From positions 1-58,471 of the forward strand of contig NZ_JFZB01000031.1 of the NCBI RefSeq assembly GCF_000740785.1: a stretch of DNA of 58,471 nt. The letters are read 5' to 3'. Shown here piece after piece: positions 44,904 to 53,039 of the stretch (positions within the stretch are counted from its first letter, which is position 1; the number at the start of each line of letters is the position of its first letter). The translations under genes and the position numbers were made by a program. The stretch comes from Paenirhodobacter enshiensis. Lineage in GTDB: Bacteria > Pseudomonadota > Alphaproteobacteria > Rhodobacterales > Rhodobacteraceae. The notes below the pieces were generated by a model that saw only the letters and a list, made by a program, of their open reading frames with translations, was not told the origin of the DNA and did no database searches.

Positions 44904-47150
44904 CTAAACCTTCGAGAAGAATGAACTGTCCTCATATCGTTTTAGAAAATCTGATTGTAGTTGAGCAGATGCATTTGCAAGCAGAACCTTCGCTCTCGAA
45001 TGGTCGACATCATCGTAAACCTCACGCGCCTTAGAGATAATCCTCTTAAATGCGGATTCATCCATCCGATTTCCCAGCTTCACACCAAGAATAGTCGGGA
45101 AGATGCGATCATAGCTCGTCTGAACAGCTTTCGCAGATGGAAGCGCAGCAAGGAAATGAAGCACAAACTCAGGTCTCATCATATATCGTGACCCCTCTTT
45201 TGCGATCAATGGACCAGTAGCATTCTGAACTCTGGTCTGCTGAGTTAACCACCACGTCTTGAAGCCATACGGGTTGCCTCCGCTCCTTTCTCCCTCGATC
45301 TTACGCCTCTGGTAAACACGCAAAACAGTCAGCGCCGCATTTCGGCAAAGTATCTCTTCACTTGCTTCGTCTCTTCCTTTTTTGTTCCTTGTTTTTTGAA
45401 TGGTTGCTGCAAGCTCGTAGAGCTGCTCTGGATCAATGCCCGAGAGCATGGCCTTTTCGTCTTCAAAAGTGAAACCAAACTCATGAATTAGATACTCCCT
45501 CAGCTCGCCGCGGGCAGTATCTCTTGCTATTTCAGTCACGGTGAGGAATTGACCCAAATAGTTCGCCCATCCAAATGGCTCCTTCTTTCGAGAGGCTCTC
45601 TCGATCTTAGCGTAGAAGAAAGCCCGGATGAGGATGCGATCAATCTGGCTGGCAAGGGAAAACGTCATATAATTCTGAACATCTTGATAATTATTTATGA
45701 ACTCAAGGTGGGTTGTCCTGAAATGGTGCCATACCTCATCAAGTGTCTTGTCGGTCAAAATTAGCTGCGACCCCGCTGCCTTAAGAAGTTTAAGTGCATT
45801 CTTGGTCATTTGGTCATTCTTGGACAGCAAATGCTCGGATAGAGCCCTCACAATAAGGTCGGCGCCAACGTATAGATTGAAATTGGAGGTCATGCTTCGG
45901 AAGTACTCAACCACCCTTGGTTCGTTCTTCAGCATGAACAAAAGAACATACGTTCGAGAAAGTTTCCGAAGGTAGCGCCGCTCTTCCTTGGTGCTGTTGT
46001 AGTATGTGCCCCGAAGTATCGAAAGGCATACTTGTGCGATTAGTCCTGCATCTTTGCCGGCCAAACCTCTCTCGGAAATAGCTTGATCTAATACATCATT
46101 GATCGAGGGAAGGTCACTATCACTTCCTTCTTCGCGTTCTAAGAATAGGGCAATCTCAAGCCCCTGGGCATGATATGATTTGTGGATCACATCGTGGCAG
46201 ATGGCGATACACTGTTCGATTAGGCTTGAGTTGTCTGTGGCTAAGGACGCGTTCTCCGAGGCCCTATTCCTAAATATCTCGCTAACTTGAAGTTTTAGCG
46301 CTTCATCCTCAACATTTTCTTCGCGAATCCTCTTTCGAGTTTCGAATGGTAGACAATATCCGTTTTCCTTTTTATGGAAATTTACTTTCCTTCCGCCATC
46401 ACCTTTTGAGATCAGCTCAGAAACCCGATTGGGCAGGACGCCCTTGAAGAAAGTCTTCGCCGACGGGAGTGCCTCAATCACTCTCGCCTCAATCTCTTTA
46501 AGAGTCAAAAATACGCCTTTGTCGGGATCCGTTCCCTCAAGTGACCAAAGGATCAAGCTGTCTGCTACCGCCTCAAGCAGGTCGCTTTTTCCACGCCTTC
46601 GGTCCAACTCTTGCCCGAGAAAGACGCAAAGCGTCTTGGCAGGGAGTCCTTGAATTGCCGGGATGGTATCAGCGGCACCAACTCCATCCAGGTAGGACGC
46701 AGCCCCTGCCACATAAGATTTGTAAGCCTGCAACGCCCCCGGTGTGCCATTAATTTGGTGCTGAAAGTAATGGCCGTCTCTAATGACAATCCTGCAATCC
46801 AGCTCGTCGCTAAGTTCTTCCTGAATCTGGTCAATAAGGGGGAGTTTTTGACTGGTTGCATACATGAGGCTTTTGGGGTCGCGACCAAATTCGCGCAGCC
46901 TCTTTAAGGTCTTTCTGATCTTAGCCTTCGGTTCGGCGCTGATGGACGCCTGCATGAATTTTTGGGTACCCGCGGCTTCGAACAAGCGGTCGTCTAGCGC
47001 ACCGTCGGCACCACCGTCGTGAAAGCCGCCCATCGGCAGATAGTCTGCGCCAAGAGTTGCCGCAAAGAACCCTTGAGCAAAGTTCTCAAAATCGGTTCCA
47101 CCAACCCGCGACAGCGCGATTTCAATGACTCTGGGGTCAACAGTGTCCAC
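44904..47150 (-). CDS. Large protein of unknown function, possible nuclease N-terminus
   Basis: 748 residues, GTG start at 47150, GC much lower than the core. No P-loop or membrane segment is seen. Residues 20-100 (FENFAQGFFAATLGADY, then FHDGGADGALDD and KFMQASIS) resemble the start of restriction-endonuclease-like (Mrr/PD-(D/E)XK) domains: Asp45/Asp49 and the Gln67-Ala-Ser69 strand sit where the acidic and QxK residues usually are, but the canonical Lys is replaced by Ser, so activity is uncertain. The remaining 600 residues are mostly helical. Next to an integrase, a single-gene defence protein is plausible. Function inferred only. Confidence 0.72.
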   Translation of the reverse strand: MDTVDPRVIEIALSRVGGTDFENFAQGFFAATLGADYLPMGGFHDGGADGALDDRLFEAAGTQKFMQASISAEPKAKIRKTLKRLREFGRDPKSLMYATSQKLPLIDQIQEELSDELDCRIVIRDGHYFQHQINGTPGALQAYKSYVAGAASYLDGVGAADTIPAIQGLPAKTLCVFLGQELDRRRGKSDLLEAVADSLILWSLEGTDPDKGVFLTLKEIEARVIEALPSAKTFFKGVLPNRVSELISKGDGGRKVNFHKKENGYCLPFETRKRIREENVEDEALKLQVSEIFRNRASENASLATDNSSLIEQCIAICHDVIHKSYHAQGLEIALFLEREEGSDSDLPSINDVLDQAISERGLAGKDAGLIAQVCLSILRGTYYNSTKEERRYLRKLSRTYVLLFMLKNEPRVVEYFRSMTSNFNLYVGADLIVRALSEHLLSKNDQMTKNALKLLKAAGSQLILTDKTLDEVWHHFRTTHLEFINNYQDVQNYMTFSLASQIDRILIRAFFYAKIERASRKKEPFGWANYLGQFLTVTEIARDTARGELREYLIHEFGFTFEDEKAMLSGIDPEQLYELAATIQKTRNKKGRDEASEEILCRNAALTVLRVYQRRKIEGERSGGNPYGFKTWWLTQQTRVQNATGPLIAKEGSRYMMRPEFVLHFLAALPSAKAVQTSYDRIFPTILGVKLGNRMDESAFKRIISKAREVYDDVDHSRAKVLLANASAQLQSDFLKRYEDSSFFSKV

Positions 47151-47476
47151 GGTAGTTTTCCCACTTCAATCATGAGGCTTGGATCGAAAATGCACCACAT
47201 CCTGAGCGCCGCTGCAAGCGTGACGACGAGTGACAGTGCTGACAGATGAGTGCCCGTGAGCGAAAGTCTGCATTCCGCCCCTTACTGTCGGTCAGACGTC
47301 TGATCGCGTCTGTCCCTTGCCTGATGTTCCCGGAAGCCGGAGACGAGCTGCGTTACCGTTCGCCCTGCTTTTCCGACGCCACGCCCAGTGCAACCGCACA
47401 CGAACACCGTTCCCCACTCCCTGAGGCCTGCACCTCGGTGGCGTGAGTGAGCCCGCGTCTCTCTGGAATGGAGGGC
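47151..47476. other. Intergenic region inside the island
   Basis: 326 bp between two same-strand genes. Nothing gene-like was seen. An inverted repeat GTGAGCCC (47447-47454) / GGGCTCAC (47473-47480) spans the stop of the next gene and may be its terminator. The rest probably holds the promoter of the 748-residue protein. Confidence 0.5.
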
Positions 47477-48193
47477 TCACTTGTCCCTTTTGCTCGGCGT
47501 GCGAAGGAGACGGGACGGTTGCGAAGAGGGCGAAGCGCGTTTCCCGGAGTCTTTCGGCAACTTGGCCGGCTTCTCCTTGGCGCTCGCCCTGCTGCTTGGG
47601 TGCCAGCTTTCCCATTCGTTCGCGCGCTCCTTCTGTGCAGCTTTCTCGAAGTGCACTTCGCTCAGAAAGCCGTTCAGAAACGGGAACGGCACGTCGTGTC
47701 TGTGGGCATAGGCCAGCTGATTGGAGATCTCGCCGATGGCGGGACTAGGGAGGAGAACGTTGCCTGTCTCATCGTCGCGCAGGATGTAGTGCAGCACGTC
47801 CGCATACCGTTTGGCCGTGATGCTTCGAGCGCGCTTCCCCGGAGACTTGCGCTGCACGAGGTTCTCGACATGGCGCCACCACTTCAGTCCGTCGAGGTCG
47901 CGCATCAGGATGTAGACGTTGCGCCTGAGATCGTTGCGCAGCGCTTCTTCTGCGCTGTTGCGTCGCCCCCGGGGGGCCTTCTTATCGGTGGTCTGAAGTT
48001 GTGCTGACCGGGCGGATACTTCGTCATGCAGCCTGCGGCGAATCTTCCGAAACTTTTTCTGAACGTCTGCTTCGGTGGCTTCGTCAGGGTTGGAGAGCTT
48101 CCCAAAAGTTTTGAGGAAGAGATCGGGATACAGCGCGCGAACGCGGCTTTCTTCCTGAGTGAAAGTCTTCTTGTGAACCCGATTGCTCGTCAT
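47477..48193 (-). CDS. Basic hypothetical protein
   Basis: 238 residues, rich in Arg and Lys, particularly the N-terminal 80 residues (VQKKFRKIRRRLHDEV) and the C-terminal 50 (SRASAKEKPAKLPKDSG, ending RTPSKRDK). No recognised domain; charge and length would fit nucleic-acid binding. A 14-bp palindrome overlaps its ribosome-binding site (48201-48214). Start ATG 48193 after GGAGG. It might be an autoregulated DNA- or RNA-binding protein. Confidence 0.68.
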   Translation of the reverse strand: MTSNRVHKKTFTQEESRVRALYPDLFLKTFGKLSNPDEATEADVQKKFRKIRRRLHDEVSARSAQLQTTDKKAPRGRRNSAEEALRNDLRRNVYILMRDLDGLKWWRHVENLVQRKSPGKRARSITAKRYADVLHYILRDDETGNVLLPSPAIGEISNQLAYAHRHDVPFPFLNGFLSEVHFEKAAQKERANEWESWHPSSRASAKEKPAKLPKDSGKRASPSSQPSRLLRTPSKRDK

Positions 48194-48200
48194 CGTAACC

Positions 48201-48214
48201 TCCGTAGCTACGGA
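48201..48214 (-). promoter_or_regulatory. Palindrome over the ribosome-binding site
   Basis: TCCGTAGCTACGGA is a perfect 14-bp palindrome; its left part supplies the ACGGAGG ribosome-binding site of the basic protein gene on the reverse strand. It could be an operator, or an RNA structure that hides the ribosome site. Confidence 0.6.
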
Positions 48215-48450
48215 TTTATTGAAACATTCCTGCCGGCCCGTGTCTGCGGAAAACGGCAGAAATGCAGATAACGTCTGTAACTATCATCTATAATCTGAAC
48301 GATAAAGTCCGTATCTGTAGAGCTTTCATTAGGCTGCGTATGAAATAATGATTATATTACAGTGTCGTATGAGATTTTCGCGCCGCCCGTGAAAAGGTCT
48401 CACTGGTGTGAATTGTAAATGCTTGGCACCGTTTAAAAAGGACCAAAACG

Positions 48451-48651
48451 ATGCCAGCAATCACACGCAAACTTCGCATCAGATCTACCGTCGGCACGGC
48501 GACGAATGCGCGCTTCATCGTGTCTGCGCTTCCGCCTGCCGCAGGCCGAAAGCGCCGTCGCGGCTCTGCACGCATCTCAAAGTTCCGAGCTGTCTGCCGG
48601 CCTGCATCGCAAAGCCCTGTGCCTGTCTCGCTCCGCGGGGTGAGGTCATGA
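48451..48651 (+). CDS. Small basic hypothetical protein
   Basis: 66 residues, rich in Arg and Ala (MPAITRKLRIRSTVGTATNA). AAAAAGGA precedes the ATG, and the next small gene starts 3 bp after its stop, so the two look like a coupled pair. An AT-rich stretch upstream (48300-48420) may carry the promoter. No family recognised; could be a spurious frame. Confidence 0.45.
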   Translation: MPAITRKLRIRSTVGTATNARFIVSALPPAAGRKRRRGSARISKFRAVCRPASQSPVPVSLRGVRS

Positions 48652-48654
48652 CCC

Positions 48655-48855
48655 ATGGCCGGAAGTCAGCTCGCAAGATTGCGCGCAGCTCACCGCAAGG
48701 TCGCCGAGCTGGTGCTGCAAAACAGCGTCTACCTGCCAATCTTCCGCCGGCTCGATGCTGCGCTCTCCGTCGAAGAAGCCCGTCTCGAACGGGATGCCGT
48801 CTCCTATGCGCGTGCGGTGATGGCGATGCAGGACGCTGCCGCAGTTCATTCCTAA
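48655..48855 (+). CDS. Small helical hypothetical protein
   Basis: 66 residues forming a strongly helical pattern with alternating charge (LARLRAAHRKVAELVLQN, SVEEARLERDAVSYARAVMAM). GGTGAGGTC precedes the ATG at 48655. It immediately follows the previous small gene. Similar short helical genes are frequent on alphaproteobacterial plasmids and islands. Function unknown. Confidence 0.55.
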   Translation: MAGSQLARLRAAHRKVAELVLQNSVYLPIFRRLDAALSVEEARLERDAVSYARAVMAMQDAAAVHS

Positions 48856-49157
48856 AGCCACGCCGAGCCCCACCGGATCGGCGCCCGGCTGAACCTGAAG
48901 CTGAAGCCAGGAAGCAACATACGATGGTGCGGAAGAGCTGCGTTCATGGTCTGGACTGCGACCGTGGCAATGCAGACCGCGAATGCTCGCGAGTGAACCG
49001 GCTCAGGGCTGTGTTGCCATCGAAGCGGGGGGCGCTTTCCCTGCGGCGGCGCTCGGCGGTGACAATGGGCTCTGAACTGCCCCCGGACGGGCGTGCCTTC
49101 ACATTTTCAGTGTTTCATGCTAAAATACTGAAACTAATCATTAAAAATGTGAATGCT
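48856..49157. other. Region upstream of the solo recombinase
   Basis: 302 bp without a convincing gene. The last 60 bp are AT-rich and hold nested inverted repeats (49100-49151) directly before the recombinase start. The first 240 bp are GC-rich with nothing recognisable. Confidence 0.5.
49100..49151. promoter_or_regulatory. Nested inverted repeats before the solo recombinase
   Basis: Outer arms CACATTTT (49100-49107) and AAAATGTG (49144-49151); inner arms TTTCAGT (49105-49111) and ACTGAAA (49127-49133). They end 6 bp before the recombinase start. They could be recombinase binding sites or an operator. Confidence 0.5.
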
Positions 49158-49739
49158 ATGCTCAGGCAACCAGCAATGGTTCTCGGGGACGACGACGTGC
49201 GTCGTTTGCTCCGGGCTATCACTCAAACACGCCATCCGGTCCGCAATCGCGTTATCGTCCTCCTCAGCTTTCATGCGGGGCTCAGGGCTTGCGAGATAGC
49301 AGGATTGACCTGGCCCATGGTGCTCGGCCCTTCGGGCAAGTTCAGCGGGGCGTTGTCGCTCTGCGGCGGGATCACGAAGGGCGGCAAGTCCCGCGTTGTC
49401 CCCATCTCCCCCGTGCTGATGAGCGCCCTGAAGGATCTGCACCATGCGTTGGGGCGCCCGCAGACCGGCCCGGTGGTTCACTCGGAACGCGGCGGCGCGA
49501 TGACGCCCCGGTCTGTCGTCAACTGGTTTCGCCAAACCTATGACGGCCTCGGGATGGCGGGCTGTTCGTCGCACTCAGGGCGGCGAACGTTCATCACCAA
49601 AGCCGCCAGGTTGCTGCCGAAGATCAACGGGTCTCTGCGCGATGTGCAGGAACTGGCCGGGCACGCGGCCCTCAGCACGACCGAACGGTACATTCAGGGA
49701 GACCGCGCGATCCAGCGCAAGCTGGTCACGCTGATCTGA
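49158..49739 (+). CDS. Solo tyrosine recombinase (catalytic domain only)
   Basis: 193 residues with a whole tyrosine-recombinase catalytic domain and nothing else: Arg43 (GLRACEIAGLTW), Lys77 in the beta-hairpin, His139 and Arg142 (SHSGRRTF), His169 (LAGHAALSTTERY) and Tyr178. Size and layout recall FimB/FimE-type inversion recombinases rather than phage integrases. The start ATG 49158 is inside AT-rich DNA; upstream in-frame sequence does not look coding. Substrate site unknown; nested repeats before the gene are candidates. Confidence 0.85.
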   Translation: MLRQPAMVLGDDDVRRLLRAITQTRHPVRNRVIVLLSFHAGLRACEIAGLTWPMVLGPSGKFSGALSLCGGITKGGKSRVVPISPVLMSALKDLHHALGRPQTGPVVHSERGGAMTPRSVVNWFRQTYDGLGMAGCSSHSGRRTFITKAARLLPKINGSLRDVQELAGHAALSTTERYIQGDRAIQRKLVTLI

Positions 49740-49773
49740 CCCCCTCACACTCTCAACTCAAAGGAACGATGCC

Positions 49774-50127
49774 ATGTCTGGCACTCAATGGCGGACGGCT
49801 GCCGAAACCACGGCCATGATCCGCGACCTGAACGATGCCTTCCGCAAAGACCTTCGGGGAGGAAAATTGCTGCTGAGCAGCGGCATCATCGCAAAGCTGG
49901 GCAATGAAACGGCGGCTCTGTTGCGCGCGATTTCCGACTTTGACCATTTCAGCGCGGATGACGATCCCTACGGCGAGCACGACTTCGGCTGCACGTCGTG
50001 GCAGGGCGATCCGATCTTCTGGAAGATCGACTACCTCGATGCCGATACCGTGCTTGGCTATCCAGATCCCGCCGATCCCGACCAGACGGTCCGGGTCCTG
50101 ACGGTGATGATGGCGTGGGAGTACTGA
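49774..50127 (+). CDS. DUF3768 family protein
   Basis: 117 residues with the DUF3768 hallmark GEHDFGCTSWQGDPIFWKID followed by YLDADTVLGYPDPADPDQTVRVLTVM. The family is common on alphaproteobacterial plasmids and integrative elements, and its function is unknown. It is 34 bp after the recombinase gene and 2 bp before the papain-like gene, so probably one transcript. Confidence 0.85.
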   Translation: MSGTQWRTAAETTAMIRDLNDAFRKDLRGGKLLLSSGIIAKLGNETAALLRAISDFDHFSADDDPYGEHDFGCTSWQGDPIFWKIDYLDADTVLGYPDPADPDQTVRVLTVMMAWEY

Positions 50128-50129
50128 GC

Positions 50130-50747
50130 ATGACAAGCAAGATGCATCCCGGTGCCGCGATGACCGAGCCGTGGCAACAGGGCAATCTCGACGCGCTTTG
50201 TGGTCTCTATGCGATCATCAACGCGCTTCGGCTTCTGCACGCCCCGACGGGAGGACTGTCGCGTCAGGTCTGCAAGACGCTGTATCGCGATGGCCTCGAA
50301 GCGGCCTGTCGCACGCGCGATGGTCTCGCCCCGATCTTCGACGGAATGACGCAGGCACGACAGATGAAGGTGGCGAAGGCGATCTTCAAAAGCCGGGCGT
50401 TGCGCGACCGCGCGCCTTCAGTCCTGCGCAAGCCGCAAACGGGGATTGTCTGCAACGCAGATCTGGACCGGATCTGGCAAGACTGTCTGGGGCGCGGAGA
50501 TGTGCTTCTGGCCGACTTCGACGGCAGGATCAGTCACCATACTGTGATCTGCGGGCTGAGCGATGCCCGCATCTTCCTCTTCGACAGCGACAACATGCGG
50601 TTCGTTTTTCGACGGACTTTGCAGCTCTCCGCGACGCCGGACGGGAAACTGATCCTGAACAGCGTCGTCCCGATTGGCCCGTGCAGCAGATCCTTAGGGC
50701 GCAAAGCTCACACCCGAAACGGTCGATCTGCACGTCAAACGCTTTGA
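50130..50747 (+). CDS. Papain-like cysteine protease fold protein
   Basis: 205 residues. Gln18 and Cys24 in QGNLDALCGLYAIINALRLL have the same spacing as papain's oxyanion Gln19 and Cys25; His136 or His137 (GRISHHTVICGL) and Asp152 (FLFDSDNMR) complete a triad. This is the C39/papain fold, which includes proteases, deubiquitinase-like and transglutaminase-like enzymes. It begins 2 bp after the DUF3768 gene and probably acts with it or with the following protein. Substrate unknown. Confidence 0.72.
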   Translation: MTSKMHPGAAMTEPWQQGNLDALCGLYAIINALRLLHAPTGGLSRQVCKTLYRDGLEAACRTRDGLAPIFDGMTQARQMKVAKAIFKSRALRDRAPSVLRKPQTGIVCNADLDRIWQDCLGRGDVLLADFDGRISHHTVICGLSDARIFLFDSDNMRFVFRRTLQLSATPDGKLILNSVVPIGPCSRSLGRKAHTRNGRSARQTL

Positions 50748-50777
50748 ATAAGTGAATGGGATATGGGGAACTACACA

Positions 50778-51848
50778 ATGCACATGTCAGAAGCGTTCCA
50801 ATCAATGCTGAAACAGAAAAAACTCAACGATAAAAAGTACCGAGCACAATCTCATTCGCGAAGCACAGAGGAACACCGACTTCTGAGTGAAGCCGATGCG
50901 CGGAACTTGCAGCAAGATCGGTGTTCCGCGTTTCTGGCTAAGTGCTTCGACGCGATCGAGCGACTTGACTGCGGCGCTTCGTCTCTGTCTCGGAGTGAAC
51001 GGAATCTGGTAATCAGCATTCTCGGCGGCTCAGGTGCTTCCCATCGGAAGACGAAGCAAGGGCTCTCTCCGCTCGCGAGCAACATCAACGCCAGGAACAT
51101 CTTCTTCGGCGAAGTGTATGCGGGGCTGAAACAGGTCTTTGAGGACCCGGAGACGAAACTCTACTTCGCCACGTTGGTGGATCGAAAGTGGCTTCTCCCG
51201 CTCAACGCGCAAAGTCTCGATCTGCACTCTATGACGCGGCGGGTGAAAACAGCGCTTCGGGACGTCGGCTGGGAAGGTATCCTGTTTGTCGAGATACAGA
51301 CCCTGACCGGGATGCCGGCAGGACACTTCCTTGCGCATTTCCACGGGTTCATGTGGCGCGCAGACGGTAGCGAAGAAACGGTCAAACAGGTCAAGACGCT
51401 CTTCAACAAGCGGTTCCGCGGGGTCGGTAAAGCCGTAGGTCTGGACCTGCAGCTTGTGGACCCGGATACCCCGAAAGCGCTGCCGACCCGTTTCTTCTAC
51501 GCGACGAAGCTTTCGGAGACTGCCAAGACCTATGTCAAACCCGATGATGCGGGGTTGGGCCTCGTAACCGTGGACACCCCCGGGAAGATGAAAACGGCGC
51601 ATGAGAAGAACTTCACGGATCTGGACGCACTGAGGATTGTCCGGCTCCTCGCGCAGCATGAGGTGGATGAAACGACCGTCGCTGTCGGCAAGCGGGCGAC
51701 GAAGCTGCGCAAGGCCGCATCGAAGGCGCTGAAGCAGGAAATCGAAAAGCGCAACGTTGCGTCTACCCCTTCGCGGACGCGGGTTCGTGCGTTTCTCTCC
51801 AAGCTGTTGCGGGAGGCACCTGACACAAAGGCCGGTGATCTTGGATAA
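50778..51848 (+). CDS. Possible HUH-type replication initiator/relaxase-like protein
   Basis: 356 residues from ATG 50778, preferred over ATG 50763 because GGGGAA stands 7-8 bases upstream. A central AHFHGFMWRADG gives a His-x-His motif (187/189) like motif II of HUH nucleases, and FFYATKLSETAKTYVKP about 55 residues on supplies tyrosines and lysines where the nucleophile would be. An upstream strand EGILFVEIQTL fits motif I. The C-terminus is basic. This could be a rolling-circle Rep or a mobilisation protein, but the match is by motif only. It ends 3 bp from a convergent XRE regulator. Confidence 0.6.
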   Translation: MHMSEAFQSMLKQKKLNDKKYRAQSHSRSTEEHRLLSEADARNLQQDRCSAFLAKCFDAIERLDCGASSLSRSERNLVISILGGSGASHRKTKQGLSPLASNINARNIFFGEVYAGLKQVFEDPETKLYFATLVDRKWLLPLNAQSLDLHSMTRRVKTALRDVGWEGILFVEIQTLTGMPAGHFLAHFHGFMWRADGSEETVKQVKTLFNKRFRGVGKAVGLDLQLVDPDTPKALPTRFFYATKLSETAKTYVKPDDAGLGLVTVDTPGKMKTAHEKNFTDLDALRIVRLLAQHEVDETTVAVGKRATKLRKAASKALKQEIEKRNVASTPSRTRVRAFLSKLLREAPDTKAGDLG

Positions 51849-51851
51849 GGA

Positions 51852-52118
51852 CTACCGCTTATCTTCGTTCGCAGACGCTCTGATCGCGAGAAGGTCCTGT
51901 ATCAGCGGCTGCAACTGATCCGCCGCGTTCACGGCCTCCAACCAGTCAATGAACTCAAGGACGTCCATCCTGCGTTCGCCGCCCTCGATCTTCGCAACAT
52001 AGGATTGAGGGCGCCCGAGCCGCTCGGCCAGCTCAACCTGTGTAATGCCCGCGCCTTTGCGCAGCGTGCGCAGTTTATCAAGCAACAGCAGGTGACGGGG
52101 TGAGCGCAGGGATTTCAC
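51852..52118 (-). CDS. XRE-family transcriptional regulator
   Basis: 88 residues from GTG 52118, giving VKSLRSPRHLLLLDKLRTLR, the family's usual start. The helix-turn-helix is ITQVELAERLGRPQSYVAKIEGGERRMDV. An in-frame ATG at 52178 would add 20 residues lacking a ribosome site. Its upstream region contains two similar 23-24-bp repeats, likely operators shared with the divergent gene at 52391. Typical of element-borne repressors. Confidence 0.83.
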   Translation of the reverse strand: MKSLRSPRHLLLLDKLRTLRKGAGITQVELAERLGRPQSYVAKIEGGERRMDVLEFIDWLEAVNAADQLQPLIQDLLAIRASANEDKR

Positions 52119-52170
52119 GGGCAGACAGGGGGCTGGATACGTCTGTTTCCCTGTAACTGTCGCTGCACAG

Positions 52171-52282
52171 TATCCCATTTCGGGATATATCCGGCTGTCC
52201 GGCCGGTGAGCCGCATCTAACGTTGTGTCGCACCCATGGCACAACGTCTTGCGTGAAAATATCCTATATTGGTATATTCCGG
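52171..52282. promoter_or_regulatory. XRE control region with two similar sites and an inverted repeat
   Basis: Site 1 (52171-52194) begins TATCCC, contains TTTCGGGATA and ends in CCGG; site 2 (52260-52282) begins TATCC, contains TTGGTATAT and ends in CCGG. They align over 23-24 bp. Between them CGTTGTG (52221) and CACAACG (52240) are 7-bp inverted arms. A control region between divergent XRE and membrane-protein genes is likely. Confidence 0.6.
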
Positions 52283-52390
52283 ACGGGCCGGATTGCAGAA
52301 CTCTGCCCACGTTTATGCCGAAAGAAACGCGAAGCCTGCTCTCTAATCGTTGTCTGGCTCGCTGCCTCCCATCATCTTTTCGAGAAGAAT

Positions 52391-52945
52391 ATGCTAAGTA
52401 AAATCTGGAACTTACTGATCGTCGTCGGCCTCGGCGCAGCCGCCTATGCCTATGTGACAGGCCGGGATCTGAACGGGGTGCCGACCTCGACTGCGAACAT
52501 GGACTGCGATGTGCTGGTCAAGCACTTCGTCGGTCAGCAGATGGAGATGAACTATTCGCTGAGGAAGGTGCAGCGGATCGACCCGCTGGAAACGATCCAG
52601 CACGACGATCAGACCTTCATCTGCCTCGGCCGCGCCTATCTTGAGGGGACCCCTGCCACATATGTGCGTCTGTCTTCAAACGAGCGCTCGGCAGGCAACT
52701 TCGACCTTCTGATCGAGCAGGCGCATCCCTCCGACTACAACTGTGATCGCCTCGCCGACGAGATCGTCATGAAGTTCAGCGGCCAGACCGTGGCGGATGT
52801 CGGCGTGCTGATGGAGATCGGCGACACCAAGACAGAGGCAAACAAGCCCCCGCTTCATTGCCGGGGAATGGCGAGGTTCACGAACGGGCTGACCTGGCCG
52901 GTGAGCTATTCCTACGACGGGGACGAATTCTGGGTCAGCCCCTGA
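52391..52945 (+). CDS. Membrane-anchored or exported hypothetical protein
   Basis: 184 residues with an N-terminal hydrophobic helix (IWNLLIVVGLGAAAYAYV) and a soluble exterior domain containing several cysteines (MDCDVLVKHF, FICLG, YNCDR, LHCRG). Possibly an anchored periplasmic protein with disulfides. No family recognised. It is divergent from the XRE gene and upstream of another membrane protein gene. Start ATG 52391 was chosen because it gives the signal-anchor. Confidence 0.65.
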   Translation: MLSKIWNLLIVVGLGAAAYAYVTGRDLNGVPTSTANMDCDVLVKHFVGQQMEMNYSLRKVQRIDPLETIQHDDQTFICLGRAYLEGTPATYVRLSSNERSAGNFDLLIEQAHPSDYNCDRLADEIVMKFSGQTVADVGVLMEIGDTKTEANKPPLHCRGMARFTNGLTWPVSYSYDGDEFWVSP

Positions 52946-53039
52946 TCCCATCCCCCTCCCTGTGCCCCGCTGTTGGCACTTGTCCGGTGTCGTTCACCGG
53001 CAAACAGCATTTTCGTCAAAACTCATAAGGATCAGATTC

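Noticed and set aside
48408-49157. Upstream extension of the solo recombinase to position 48408
   Set aside because: The extension passes through the two small genes in another frame, is Arg/Cys-rich and unlike an N-terminal recombinase domain.
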